This document shows positions 52,802-64,000 of a DNA stretch of 64,000 nucleotides, one piece after another. The notes beneath the pieces are model-generated. The model searched no databases. It was not told the origin of the DNA and saw nothing but the letters and a program-made list of their open reading frames with translations. Position 1 is the stretch's first letter. Each line of letters opens with the position of its first letter. Source of the DNA: Magicicada septendecula (Eukaryota > Arthropoda > Insecta > Hemiptera > Cicadidae). The stretch is from NCBI GenBank assembly GCA_034769895.1, contig CM068373.1, positions 22,696,620-22,760,619 of the forward strand, given 5' to 3'. Both the position numbers and the translations under genes were made by a program.

Positions 52802-55510
52802 AAGGGATGTATATCATGATAACCGACAACGGCAAAAAATAATGTCAAAGAAGAAGAAAATAATTACCAATAAGGAGAAATAATAAGAAGAATGAACGAA
52901 GAACCAAAACGGGGTTTTAAGAAAGAAAATTAATTAAGAAACTACACCTTATAAAGGAAATATGAGCAACTGTGCAACCTAATAAAAATCATCCACCTGG
53001 GTATAAAGGAAATATAATGATAAGAAATATTTTTGAATAAAGACAAGAAAAACAGTCATACAATATTTATGAAACTAATATGATATGTTTACCACATAAT
53101 ATAGAAAACTATTACAATTATTTATGAAAAGTATCATAAGAAATGGAAGAGAATGAAATGAATTTTGGAAACACTTTGGAAAGAGAAGAAAAAGAATTGA
53201 GAAATCAACTAAATTCAAAAATAATGTAATAACAAATTACATACAATTATTTAAAAGAAACATTTTGGAAAGAGAAGAAAAAGAATTTAGAAATCAACTA
53301 AATTCAAAAATAATGTAATACCAAATTACATACAATTATTTTAAAGAAACTATTTGGAAAGAAGAATATAACAAGAAGAATTTTGAAATAACCCTCAAAA
53401 TTCTAAAAAGCAATTGTAAGATCACCTTACATACCAGTTATTTATGAAAAAACTACGTGGCAATAATATAATAATAAAGAAGGAGAGAATTTAGAAATAA
53501 ACCATCTAAATTCTAAAACACATGTAAGCCCACCTTACATAAAAAATATTTTAAGAAAAACTATGTGGCAATAATATAAGAAGAAGAAATTTTATGAATA
53601 GAAATAACGAAATTCAAAAACATAGTAAGCACATCTTACAACCAAGTATTTAGGAAGACAATTTTGAAGTTAAAGAAAAAGAATTTATTTAAATGAATAA
53701 ATTCAAAAATAAGTAAGTCCAGCTTACTAACTAATTATTTGAAAGAAACTATTTGGAAAGCAGAATATAACAAAAAGAATTTTGAAATAACCCTCAAAAT
53801 TCTAAAAGGCAATTGTAAGATCACCTTACATACCAGTTATTTATGAAAAAAACTATGTGGCAATACTATAATAATAAAGAAGGAGAGAATTTAGAAATAA
53901 AAATCGTCTAAATTCCAAAAACAATGTAATACCTTACATAACAACTATTTGAAGAAAACTTTATGGCAAGAATATAAAAAAGAATTTAGAATGAAAAATC
54001 ATCTAAATTTAAAAAGATTGTAAGTTCACCTTACTAACCAAGAATTTGAGAAAAAACATTTTGAAGAGATAAATATAAAACAGAATTTAAATAGAAATAA
54101 TATAAATTCTAAAAAGAAAGCAAGCCCACCTTACATACAAATTATTTGAAAAAACTTTATGGAATAATATAAGAAGAGTGAATTTTGAATTGTGTATAAA
54201 TCAGGTTTCCAAACCAAGAGTAGGTACAACTTACCAACCAATTATTAATAAAACACTTTGGTGAAATAAACAGAAGAGATTTAATACCATATTTATGGTA
54301 AGCATAAAATATATTTACCATGTTTATAAAGGATCATAATGGGATGAATAAAGGAAACAGACTTTAGAATTAAAACAAATAATTCTGGAAAGTATGATCA
54401 TGTCTAATTTCAATATAAAGAGTAAAAACCTTTCCATAAAATGATGCCAAAGAAAATAAAAAAAAAAAATTTTTTTAATACGATTTGAGTTGATACGATT
54501 TGAGTTAATACGATTTGAGTGATTGAATATAATAAAATGCAAAAACTTATGTGGAATTATGAGATAATAAAACTTTGAAGTGGTATGAGGAGAAATTATG
54601 ACCTCATTATAAAATTAATAAAAAACATTCATTCGAAAGTATAATAACCATGACAGGAATAATGTGAGAATAATATCAAAGATATATGTAATTAAACGAA
54701 TTAATATAAAATGATTTATGAATTAAATGTCCATTGTGATAATGACAGTTATAAAAAGTTCTAGAAAAATAGAACAAGTGGAAATAATAAGAACAAAGAA
54801 ACAGTCTAAAAATGTCATAAAAATATGCTACTATAAACAATGCAGATTATAATAAAAAAAACAGAAGGTAATAAAGAATTTATCACCAAAAGCTTTATAT
54901 GATAAGAAAAGTTGAAAAATGTAATAATAGAAGAGCTTCCTACCATAATATCAAATGAATGAAACATCCAGTTAACGAGTCAGAAGAACAACTGAGATAG
55001 GAATATTAAAATCTCTGAGAAATATAATAAGTAATAAGTGAAGTATCCCAAAGATATTTTTCTTAAATAGTAACAAATGTGTACTATTCTGAATAATTTT
55101 TTAATATGTCTGTAGATAATTCCAGCAGTATTAATATGTTTTTTGACCAGAGATGATTTTGCTCTGTACTCAAATATGTGTGAAGTATTGGACAGCAGAG
55201 GAAGTAGCGTACAGTGCCTCTCTGAACTGAACCAGCTCACAAAGTAGGGAACGATAGGGAGGAAATATCCCAAGGAGAAAATACAAAGAAGAAATAAGAA
55301 AATGAAATAATAAATATGAAACTCAGATGACTATTATTATCAAGGAAGATCAAGTGAGAATGAGAAGGATATAAACTCAAATATAAATAAGAAAATTTTT
55401 AAAATGGAAGGAAGTCCAGAATAATAACAAACCTTGAATAATTATCATAAGCAATTGCTTCAGACAAAGCAAGTATAGTCTGAAAAAATTACTTCTGGAG
55501 AAGGGCATTC
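52802..55510 (+). repeat. repeat-rich non-coding interior of the LTR element
   Basis: Between about 53150 and 54240 units with GAATTTAGAAAT, TAAGCCCACCTTACATA and TTATTTGAAAAAACT recur. One longer unit (53342-53520) returns almost intact at 53728-53930, about 387 bp later, so there is a higher-order repeat. The rest is AT-rich without ORFs. This is where pol would lie in a complete element. Confidence 0.8.
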
Positions 55511-58500
55511 TGTAGCGTGACAGAAAATCCACTACTTATTAAGTCATATAAAACATAAAAATTAATTACACCACAAATGTTAAAATAATATTGAATGAGA
55601 TTTAATGAAATCAAAGGAATGAACCACGATAAAATAAAAATCCTCATTACATTATATAAAAACCACGGTTTAAATATCAAAGAAAGTATTGAAAGCAACT
55701 CATATTATAAGATCAGTAATTTACCCAGGAAGCTAGGAGCAGTAAACAAATTAAATAACACCATATCAAGAAGAAAGAGAGTCAGTTTAAGAGTGGTGAA
55801 CACCAAAATACCCCAAAAACAAGAAGAAGGAAGAATAAAATTTGTGATCAGGAAGAAAAAAATACCCTGAAACCTTTAGAGAAAAGCAAGGTCCGTATCA
55901 GTAAATAACTTCGATGCTCCAAACTAAACATCAGTCGAGATAACACAAAGTACCTTGGTTTACTCAAGAATGAAGAAGGAAGACAAGAAGACCAGAAGAA
56001 TGAAGACTAGAAGAAGGACAAGAATGAAGACAAGAAAGAAGATAAGAAGAAGGACAAGAAAGAAGACAGGAGGAGAGGAAGAAATAGTATGAAAGAAACA
56101 CCATTGTAAAACCTATTATTATTATTAACTACCATCAACCCCAAACCCACCAAAACGATTAAAAAGAAAGTATAACATACCAAAATCCTATAAAATGTAA
56201 TTATTTAGAAACCTAAAGTGTTGTATAATATTATAAGAAGTGAACCTACTAAAGCGATTGTGTGATAAAGAAAATAAACAAGTCTTAACAGTCCATGATT
56301 ACTAAAGGTCTGGTCTGAGATAGTGAGACTCAAAATATCAGAACCACCAGTGAAAGTGAATTTGTGTAAGTGTTTTTTGGAAATGCAATAAACTTAAAGT
56401 TAGTGATACTATGACTTATCAATATGCTATATAACAACTTTAATATCCAATAATAAACAGCATAATAAAATAATAAAATGGAAGGTTTCCAGTATTTTAT
56501 TATTTTGATGTAACTCTTTGTTCACAAAACATTTGTAAAAAATGCTAATAACTAGAGTATGGGTGGTCATGTTTACTGATAAAGGGGATCATAAACAATA
56601 ATGGTTTAGACCAGAAAGGACTGGCATTAATTTATATTCATAGGTTTAAAATGTTTAAATAGACTGTTTGTTCACAGCCATAAAATCAATGTATTTGTAA
56701 GAGTTATTAGAAAATAAGATTTATATTATGTGTTTAAAATGAATTATGTTTGCTAGATAACAGCATACATACCATTAATAATGTTTCAGTAGGTATGCTG
56801 TGTTAATTCAAAAAGAGTTAAAAGTATATGTTCAAACCATGTCAGCAATATGTTCAATTGTACAGATTGCTAAATCATGTTCATAATTATTTTTTTATAG
56901 CAGTAGTGTTAATTAAATACTACACCTCACAATAAGTTATAAACCATTTTATTTTCATGTAATAATAACTATGTAAAGTCAGAGGAGTGGGAGTATTAAA
57001 TTTATTTGAGAAAGACAGAAATGTAAAATTCTAAACTCTAGGCCATTTGGTGAATTCACAGAAACCATATAAACCAGTATAATTCACTTATAAATCCAGT
57101 AAACTAGCAAGATTTAGATAAGGTAAATCAGTTAACCACTACTGGGAATGATCCTATAAATTAAAATGATAATAAGGAAATATACCTTAAAATATTGTAA
57201 ATTTTCAAAATATATAAATTAATTAATTTTAAAGTGCAATGTCAAATTCAGAGACTAACACAAAAAACCAGTTCAAAGGTTCAATTTATATGTATTTAAG
57301 GAAAGGAAGAGAAATATGACTAATTAAAATTTATTATAATAGTATTAATAACAATTAAAATGGAAGAAAAATTTGTATGAAGGCGGAAATCAAATTTTGA
57401 GCCTATATTTCCAAAAGGGAAAGAAATTTGTTAATTTCCACAAAATGTCTACAGATATGGACTATAATACATCAATTTAAAAGGAATGAGATGATTAAAC
57501 CAATGATAAGGTTCATAATTCATGAAAGTGATGAATAAAATAAATAAATTCCATATATAATGTAATATTGCATCATGTGTATGGGTAATCGAAATATGTT
57601 AACAATACTTTTTCAAAGATTAACTGGGCCAGATTTTGACCAAGTTAATATAGTATTTTGTTGAATATCAAGCTGAATAGTTGTGTGAAAAAACGTTCCT
57701 TATAACCGAGTCGAAAAATGGTATTACAGTTAGCCATGCATATAAGTGAATTGAGAGTTAGATGAATTCGACACTTTTTTAACTAAATCTACCAAAACAT
57801 TAACGACAATAGTGAAAACTAACACCTAACTTCATTATACGAGTGATATAAAACAGTAAAACAATCTATTTAATCTAATTCACGCTACAAATCATAACCA
57901 CTTTTTGAGAAACTTAACCCACGGAAGTGAACACATACAAAATAACCTAATTAACACAAGTTTACACAGAACACTTCTTCAGAACACACCAAACAACCTA
58001 ATAGACAGATTACACCAGTGCGGGAACATTTCAAACATTCGTGAAGGTAATTTTGCTGTGATTTTTGACCCGACGACTTTCTCAATAACCTAGCCAGATC
58101 TAATAGCGGCCATCTTGAAATTCTAATCTGCCTTCCTCATCAAGCAGTGACGTCAGTCTACATATGGTTCGACTACAACTTTCTTAAACATTACATATCA
58201 GAATTATTTAAATACTGTTAAATAATAATTATTGAATTTACTTTAATTGTTAATGTTATACTTTCTCGTCACCCTTCTCTGACTATTAATGTAATCGCTC
58301 AAAGAACCTGTCCTTTTTATAATACTTATAATAATTTTTCTACTGTATGCACAATCGATAATTCCCTGAGACGGAGTCGATAATTGTTCTCAATCGATAA
58401 AAAATCGATTATTTATTAAATTGTTTAATAAATCCATTTATTGCAATTGTATTTATCTGTTATTATTTCACAGGCTAATTTAAGGTTATTTATTAAGGCA

Positions 58501-58817
58501 AAGAGACTTCAAGAAGAAGAAAATTTTTTTTTTTTGAGTGAGATATTGGACCGGCAAGAAAAATCATCAATCGATTGCTGACTGGAGTTAATCTAGTTAA
58601 CTCCAGACTTGGTTCAGATCTTCCAGAAGTGCTCGATAGTTAATAAATACCTTCCTATTTCTTAAAATTTTTACAGAACATTTAAAACAGCATTATTTCT
58701 TAATTACAAACATTGATTAAGATAAACAAAAGTTTTTTATTGAAAATTTTATTTTTTTAATAAAATTTTCATCTACTATTTTATTTTTGTAAAGACCGGC
58801 ATACAGGGTCTCTTACA
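55511..58817 (+). repeat. right LTR (3.3 kb)
   Basis: Pairs with 46917-50226. Preceded by a short purine-rich tract and followed by ACGG, the target duplication. Confidence 0.95.
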
Positions 58818-59306
58818 ACGGTTACTACGAAATTGGGGATTTATTCAAGAACTGAGGTGATTCAACAGCAGAAAGACACAAATAATTAAAAATTTGTGTT
58901 ATACATTTTTGTCCGATTTTCGCAAACTCTTATTCGTTAAAATCCATTGATTGGCGGTCATTACGCATTAAAGAAATATAACCTAATGTTAACGTTGTTT
59001 TTGATGAAACGATAAAGCGATTAAAAACGTAAAAAAATTGCAGTTTTCCAGTAAATGCATACATAGTTTAATTTAAATTATCACAACAGTGTCTATATCT
59101 GGAGGTAGGAAAAATTTATTAATTAACACATAAAAAATTACTATTGTCTTATTGCGTTATAATATAAAATTGTTTATTGTTTAATTGTCTTTAAGTAAAA
59201 AAGTCTATTGGTTCGTTTTACATATAAGGTTACTTGTGTGTAGAATTCCAATTGTTATGTAGACACCAGGCGCGCCGCTCTCGCTGCTACACTGCGCGTT
59301 GCTCGA

Positions 59307-60013
59307 TGACCACTACGCTGACTATTCACGTCTCGCACACACGCACTGCGATATCAAACCATTATTGTTTATAATCTTAATCTCAGGGTTCTAACTGGGT
59401 ACAAATAGATCATGTGTATTTGCCTTACACAATTCCTGCTGCTTCAAGTGTTTTCGCGTTACATTCAGAATACTACGATAGGTATTCTGCCAATAGACAG
59501 GAAATCTTCCACTATTCTACATATAAAAATTATAGCTTTAGAGAAAGGTTACTTAAAGGTTACTGACGCATTAATACAAAATAAAGTATATGGAAAATGT
59601 AGTTTATAACAATGAGAACACCCTGTCCAAATTTCGAAAAGAAATGTCAATTATGAAAGAAGTTATTAAATAAAATGTAAAACACACACGCACTCGCGCA
59701 TTTACACACAAATATTTCAATTGACATAAACGAGTACAAAATTATGCATATTTTGACATGACATACGTTTATAAACATAGCTTGATTCAAAACGTATGAA
59801 TACTTTACAAAGAAAGAATAAAATCAATTTATAACATGTCTATGGCCGTCAGAGAATATGTTAAACCAATAGTAGGGATACTATATGAAACTTAAATCCT
59901 GTTCTACTACGCTGACTATTCACGTCTCGCACACACGCGCTGCTATATCAGACCATTATTGTTTATAATCTTAATCTCAGGGTTCTAACTGGGTACAAAT
60001 AGATCATGTGTAT
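59307..60013 (+). repeat. 107-bp direct repeats about 600 bp apart
   Basis: Copies at 59307-59417 and 59907-60013 share TACGCTGACTATTCACGTCTC and TCAGGGTTCTAACTGGGTAC with about five differences. The spacing and length could fit a miniature LTR-like or duplicated element, but the ends do not show TG...CA. Confidence 0.7.
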
Positions 60014-60553
60014 GTTTCCTAAAATAGATTCTCTTTCTGTTTCTGCGTATAATTTTGTGGCATGAGAAGGACGGATGCAACAGAGTAATCAAAACAGTGC
60101 AAGGTTTTGTTCTTGTGCTTGCAATCCTTGCAGTAACGTAACACCTCAAGCGAAATCTGTAAGCAAGAAGTCGGGTACAAAATTACCGTACATATGCGTT
60201 GCGTTAGTCAGCAAACTTGTCTAAACATCTAAAATTCTACTGCAGAACTAGATAACGATAAATGTTAACAGTACAAGTAATAACAGAACATGTCTCAGCT
60301 CAGTTTTTGTCCTCACAGCCTTTTAGTGTGAATGGATGTAGTCCTTTTTGTGGCAGTGTAGTCGTATAACAGTTGATTGTGTAGCGCACTTGGAAGTACT
60401 TATAGTTTGATTTAAACTCGAATGAGATGTGAGTTCAAGAACATTGTTGCCAGATTGTGTCCTGTCTTGTGTCCATACCAAACGTACAATTTGACTGTTG
60501 TCACACTTTTTATCAATTAATAAAGTTGTGTTAGTGTTTATAACCACGAACGG

Positions 60554-60620
60554 AATTAAAACTGTTGCACACCACTATATCGGAATAATTTTTCTATAGT
60601 AGTGTGCAACAGTGTTAATT
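60554..60620. repeat. hairpin with 26-bp arms
   Basis: Arms 60554-60579 and 60595-60620 contain CTGTTGCACAC and GTGTGCAACAG and pair with about two mismatches around a 15-bp loop. It could be a remnant of a foldback transposon or a structured RNA. Confidence 0.75.
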
Positions 60621-61310
60621 CTGTGTGTTGTTACACAGTTTTCTTGTAGTTTTACTAACAGTGTATATGTAATGTACACAAAATATATATGGTTTTAAAG
60701 AGAATAATCTAAGGAATACTACAATATAAATATTAGGCTAATTGGAATAAATATAACATATTTTACTCGTATTACAATAGGAAAATGTTTTTAATTGAAC
60801 AGAGACCAAACATACAAAAGTAGTAAGCAAGAATGTTCTTTATTTTTTGGCCTGTGAAAAATAAATTTTCGGCGCGAAAGTTGTAGTAAATGTCTGTATT
60901 TTATTCTTATTTGGGACTTTATAATTTTAGTACTACTTGTTTACAAGTGACAGTGGTTTTTCTGACCACTAACTGCCTGCGGACCGCGCTTTGTATGGAG
61001 TCCTCATGACAACACATCAAAAAGAAACAATGCTACTATGGTATCAAGCTACTTATATGGTAACACTATATTATTTGTTTTCCTCCCTGTTGTTAATGTT
61101 AATTTAACTAATGATTTCAGCTTAAACAAGAAAGAAATTAATTATCTTCCTTTACATTTACAGATATTGATAAATTCAGTATTTTTTGTCTACATCGCTT
61201 TAATATAAATGACGCACTTCTAGTAAATAATTTTTAAAAAGACTGTTTAAATATAACTACTGAAAACCACTAACTAAAACCAACAGTGAGTATCATCATC
61301 AGCCGTGGCT

Positions 61311-61930
61311 CTACAACCCTTGGTGGGTCTTGGCCTGTTCCAAGAGTCGATTCCATTCTTCTCTATTGCACGCCCTGGCTTTCCAGTTCCTTATATTCAG
61401 CTTTTCGAGGTCCTCCTCTATCTGGTCTTTGAATCCACTTCGTGGTCTTCCCCTTTTTCTACTACCCATTGGTTTCCGGTAGAAAATACATTTTGTACCC
61501 TGTCCTTCCTCCAATCTCTCTATGTGTCTAACCCACCTTAGCCTGTATATTTTGATTATCCTGACAATGTCCGGCCCTTTGTAAAGATGGTATAGTTAAT
61601 AATTATAGCGCCTGCGTTACATTTCATTTTCTTGTACTCCTCTAAGTGTTGTTCTTAGAATCCGTCTTTTACAGCAACCTAGAAGTCTCTCGCTATTTCT
61701 TGTCATTGTCCAGTTTTTTGAAGCATATGTCAGCACTGGCCTGATAAGTGCTTTGTACATTTTGCATTTTGTGGTTCTTGAAGTGAAGTTATATGTCAGG
61801 TGTTTTTTTAATCCATAATATGTTTTCTTTGTGAGATATACTCTTCTTATTTCAGTGTTGATGTCTTTAGTGCTGTTTATCTGGAAGCCAAGATATATGA
61901 ACTCTTTTACTGCCCAACTTTAAGTATACA
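61311..61930 (-). pseudogene. LINE reverse transcriptase C-terminal fragment, minus strand
   Basis: On the minus strand, about 61930 down to 61620 gives the thumb region with broken frames (TYASKNWTMTRNSERLL in part). 61514-61311 gives the closing tail KPMGSRKRGRPRSGFKDQIEEDL ... WNRLLEQAKTH in one frame, split here for length. This RP-tail is typical of RTE/CR1-like insect LINEs. Several shifts; no catalytic motif left. Confidence 0.7.
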
Positions 61931-62242
61931 CACACAAACACACGAAAATCACAGAAGATCTTCACGATGGTGAAGACAACTGCCAACGTACACTGACAAT
62001 CTCTACGATGCTGATTGGATGAATCTAAGCCGGGCCTCCCGCGCTTACGTCACGCAAAATCCTATTCAGTTTAAGACAAACTTTAAGGAAGCACACGACT
62101 CTACACTGACACAAAAAGTCAGAATTACTACAGCCTTTTGAAGATAGAGACAGGAACAACTTTAGCTGTACAGAGATAGTTTCTCTTACGACACGAACTA
62201 TTGTAATTTATTCTTCGTATTGTTTAAATTAGCAGCCATCTT
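61931..62242. other. intergenic, nothing recognised
   Basis: A short CA-rich patch at 61928-61942. No gene. Confidence 0.35.
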
Positions 62243-62447
62243 TACTATTTCTTTTATGAATTTGCTAACTGCTATAATTTTTATTGTTCGACAAAGCTTT
62301 TCGTCATCACTGACATCTTCAGGTCTTAAACAACCGGAAGACCTGACAATCTTTGGTTGTCTAAGACCTGAAGATGTCAGTGATGACGAAAAGCTTTGTC
62401 GAACAATAAAAATTATAGCAGTTAGCAAATTCATAAAAGAAATAGTA
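62243..62447. repeat. perfect palindrome, 86-bp arms, with hammerhead-like cores
   Basis: Arms 62243-62328 and 62362-62447 are exact inverted copies over 86 bp, around a 33-bp spacer that is itself partly palindromic (AACAACC...GGTTGT). Each arm contains CTGAAGA, one T, stem GTCA/TGAC with loop GTGA, and GAAA (plus strand 62368-62391 in the right arm). A two-pair stem III (AA/TT) and a short stem I (GAC/GTC) follow. This is the same layout as in the foldback at 7271-7645, in a different sequence family. Lack of any mismatch implies recent origin or gene conversion. Confidence 0.8.
62358..62412 (+). ncRNA. candidate hammerhead ribozyme in palindrome arm
   Basis: CUGANGA at 62368-62374 and GAAA at 62388-62391 bracket a perfect 4-bp stem II. 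The cleavage triplet would be TTT, allowed by the NUH rule but poor. A mirror copy lies on the minus strand at 62278-62332. Confidence 0.45.
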
Positions 62448-64000
62448 TTGTAATTTATTGTTATCCGGTTGTACATGATAAACTGATGCTCAGGTTGTAC
62501 GCCAGGTTTGCGATCTATACTGTGTTACAGTCCTTCTGTACAGTAGTCCCTGTATCCCATTACACTTGAGTGATTGCGTTAATTAAAAGTAATTAGTTTA
62601 TTAAAAGACTGTATATTGTAAAACTAAATAGTTAAAAGGATTTATTCTCATGTAATCAACAATGCATAAATATTAAGCGTTTACTGACCTTGTCCTTGTG
62701 CGTTGTCTTTGTAAATGTCCCGTTGTAAGCAACACTTCGCTGATTTTTTAGGCAGTCCTAAACTTCACAATAATATTCTAATAAACGTTAAACACATAAA
62801 ATAAACACATAAAATAAACACATGAAATAAGCACAAAGTAAAATAACAATAGCTGTGAACAGACTTTCTATTCTTGCGGTATGCGTGTATAAACCAAAAG
62901 AAAACTGAACTGCACGATATACCTTATACTACAGGAAAGAAAACGTTCTAATTATGACTGTTGATTACTAAGTGAATTGTACTTTGAAAAAGTTAATGGG
63001 AGTGCACTCTATTAGAGAACTAATGAAGTAGAGATACGGGGAGTTTTATTATTGTTATGAAAACAAAATATCTGACACTTACAATTTTTTTTTGAATTCA
63101 ATAAGTAACAAAGTTTTGTCATCAGTTAATACAAATTTAACTGGCTTACTTATGTTTATATTTATGCTACGTATATATTTCTATTGACCCACATCTAAAT
63201 CGAATACATTTTTTTAAGCCTAAACTTGGAAGAAATTGTTCTTCTGAAACCCCCCTTTTGTTTTTCTAAGTTGTTTTGTAATATTTTTTTGAATTTTTGT
63301 TTTATTTAATTTTATAAATTTTTTTTTATTTAAGTTTTTTTTTTTTGTAAAGGGGAGAGACATCATATTTAGAACTAGGTGAAAAAAACCTAGAGGAAGC
63401 AAAAGTGTGCAAGGCCCAAATACAATTACAGACATGTCCCCCCAGGTGAATGACAGGACTTGCAAATGAAAAACTCTTTTAACCAACAAGCGTGTGCTTT
63501 ATTCAACCTGCATGATGTTACATAAATGACAAGTTCTTGATTGTGTGAGCACACCATTAAAGGCAGAATTATATATATATATATATGTATATCAATTAAT
63601 TCATAATGTCACAAAGTAAGTGAATTTGATATTAGCATAATTGCAAAATTTCTGCCTGATTATGTATGAGTCAAAGTTAGTAATAATCTCATTCATAAAA
63701 GCAATGCTAATCCATAAGTGTTGTATAGTATCAAATAGGCTAGCCTGTTGTCTCAGTAAGCACATTTATGGGTTTTCTCCTTTTTTTTTTTAAATCCGTT
63801 ACATATTCCCCCAGCAAAATATAGTAAAATTACACACACAAACACATATACGACATGAATAACAAAACATCCCTCATTTCAGCACTAACCTCCTCATAAA
63901 CCCATTCCAACTACAGTAAATGAATGCACCCTAATATGTATAGATATGTACAAATATAAATGACAGCGGAAACTGAATATCTCAGCTCCTAAGCATAGGT
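62448..64000. other. intergenic, nothing recognised
   Basis: AT-rich with T runs at 63080-63350 and a short (AT)n at 63570-63586. The minus-strand reading 63220-63489 is dominated by Lys/Asn from the T runs and is not convincing. Confidence 0.4.

Larger units (their letters stand above)
46917..58817 (+). mobile_element. non-autonomous LTR retrotransposon with 3.3-kb LTRs
   Basis: 11,901 bp, flanked by ACGG on both sides (46913-46916 and 58818-58821). LTRs of 3310 and 3307 bp start TGTAG and end TTACA. A primer-binding-type TGGCGTCCAAC begins at 50230, just inside the left LTR, and a purine-rich GGAGAAGGG precedes the right LTR. Inside are a gag-like coding region and about 2.7 kb of non-coding repeats; no protease, RT, RNase H or integrase is seen. 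The LTRs look more than 99 percent alike by eye, so it moved recently, using enzymes from elsewhere. Confidence 0.9.
58822..61310. other. intergenic with short duplications
   Basis: No gene supported. A 107-bp direct duplication lies at 59307-59417 and 59907-60013. A 26-bp-arm hairpin lies at 60554-60620. The patch 58900-58950 is related to 46865-46908. Remaining ORFs (59412-59609; 60323-60547 on minus) have no motif. Confidence 0.45.

Noticed and set aside
63220-63489. 89-residue Lys-rich minus-strand reading
   Set aside because: Composition driven by T runs; no motif or neighbour support.

Overview
The window looks like repeat-rich, AT-rich arthropod (most likely insect) genomic DNA. This is judged from the transposon families present: mariner, Jockey-type and RTE/CR1-type LINE remnants, Penelope-like fragments, Gypsy LTR elements and a Maverick/Polinton. 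I see no convincing single-copy host gene; nearly everything recognisable is mobile or viral in origin.

Layout. 1-15.9 kb: a decayed mariner (2204-3498), inverted-repeat elements carrying hammerhead-ribozyme-like cores (7271-7645, 8848-9351, 9808-10164), and a Jockey-type LINE (10620-14157) split by a partial Gypsy-type copy (11163-about 13600). 15999-44456: a Gypsy-type LTR retrotransposon on the minus strand with nearly identical 770-bp LTRs and no visible RT. Its leader is interrupted by a 20.9-kb Maverick/adintovirus-like element (21114-42030) with 6-bp target duplications (CACCAA) and about 580-bp terminal inverted repeats. 44.5-46.9 kb: LINE and Penelope scraps. 46917-58817: a non-autonomous LTR element with 3.3-kb LTRs, a 4-bp duplication (ACGG), a gag-like coding region and no pol. 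58.8-64 kb: intergenic DNA with short duplications, a LINE fragment and a perfect 86-bp-arm palindrome that again carries hammerhead-like cores.

The Maverick is the centre of interest. Left to right it holds a cluster of BIR (IAP-type zinc) genes, two unknown small ORFs, a DDE integrase, a FtsK/HerA-type packaging ATPase, a conserved unknown ORF, a parvovirus-like phospholipase A2 protein, an adenain-type cysteine protease, minor and major capsid proteins, a conserved unknown, a minus-strand block with apparent introns, a protein-primed-type DNA polymerase B, a fourth BIR gene and, against the right inverted repeat on the minus strand, a matrix metalloproteinase with hemopexin domain. Replication (polB), integration (IN), packaging (ATPase), capsid building (MCP, mCP, protease) and entry (PLA2) modules are all present. 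The BIR genes and the metalloproteinase look like host-interaction cargo.

Many Maverick genes carry stops or frameshifts, so this copy is probably defective, or some breaks are assembly errors in homopolymer runs. The inverted repeats of the inner Maverick differ more (about 14 differences in 581 bp by eye) than the LTRs of the outer Gypsy (about 4 in 770), which is the reverse of what nesting predicts.
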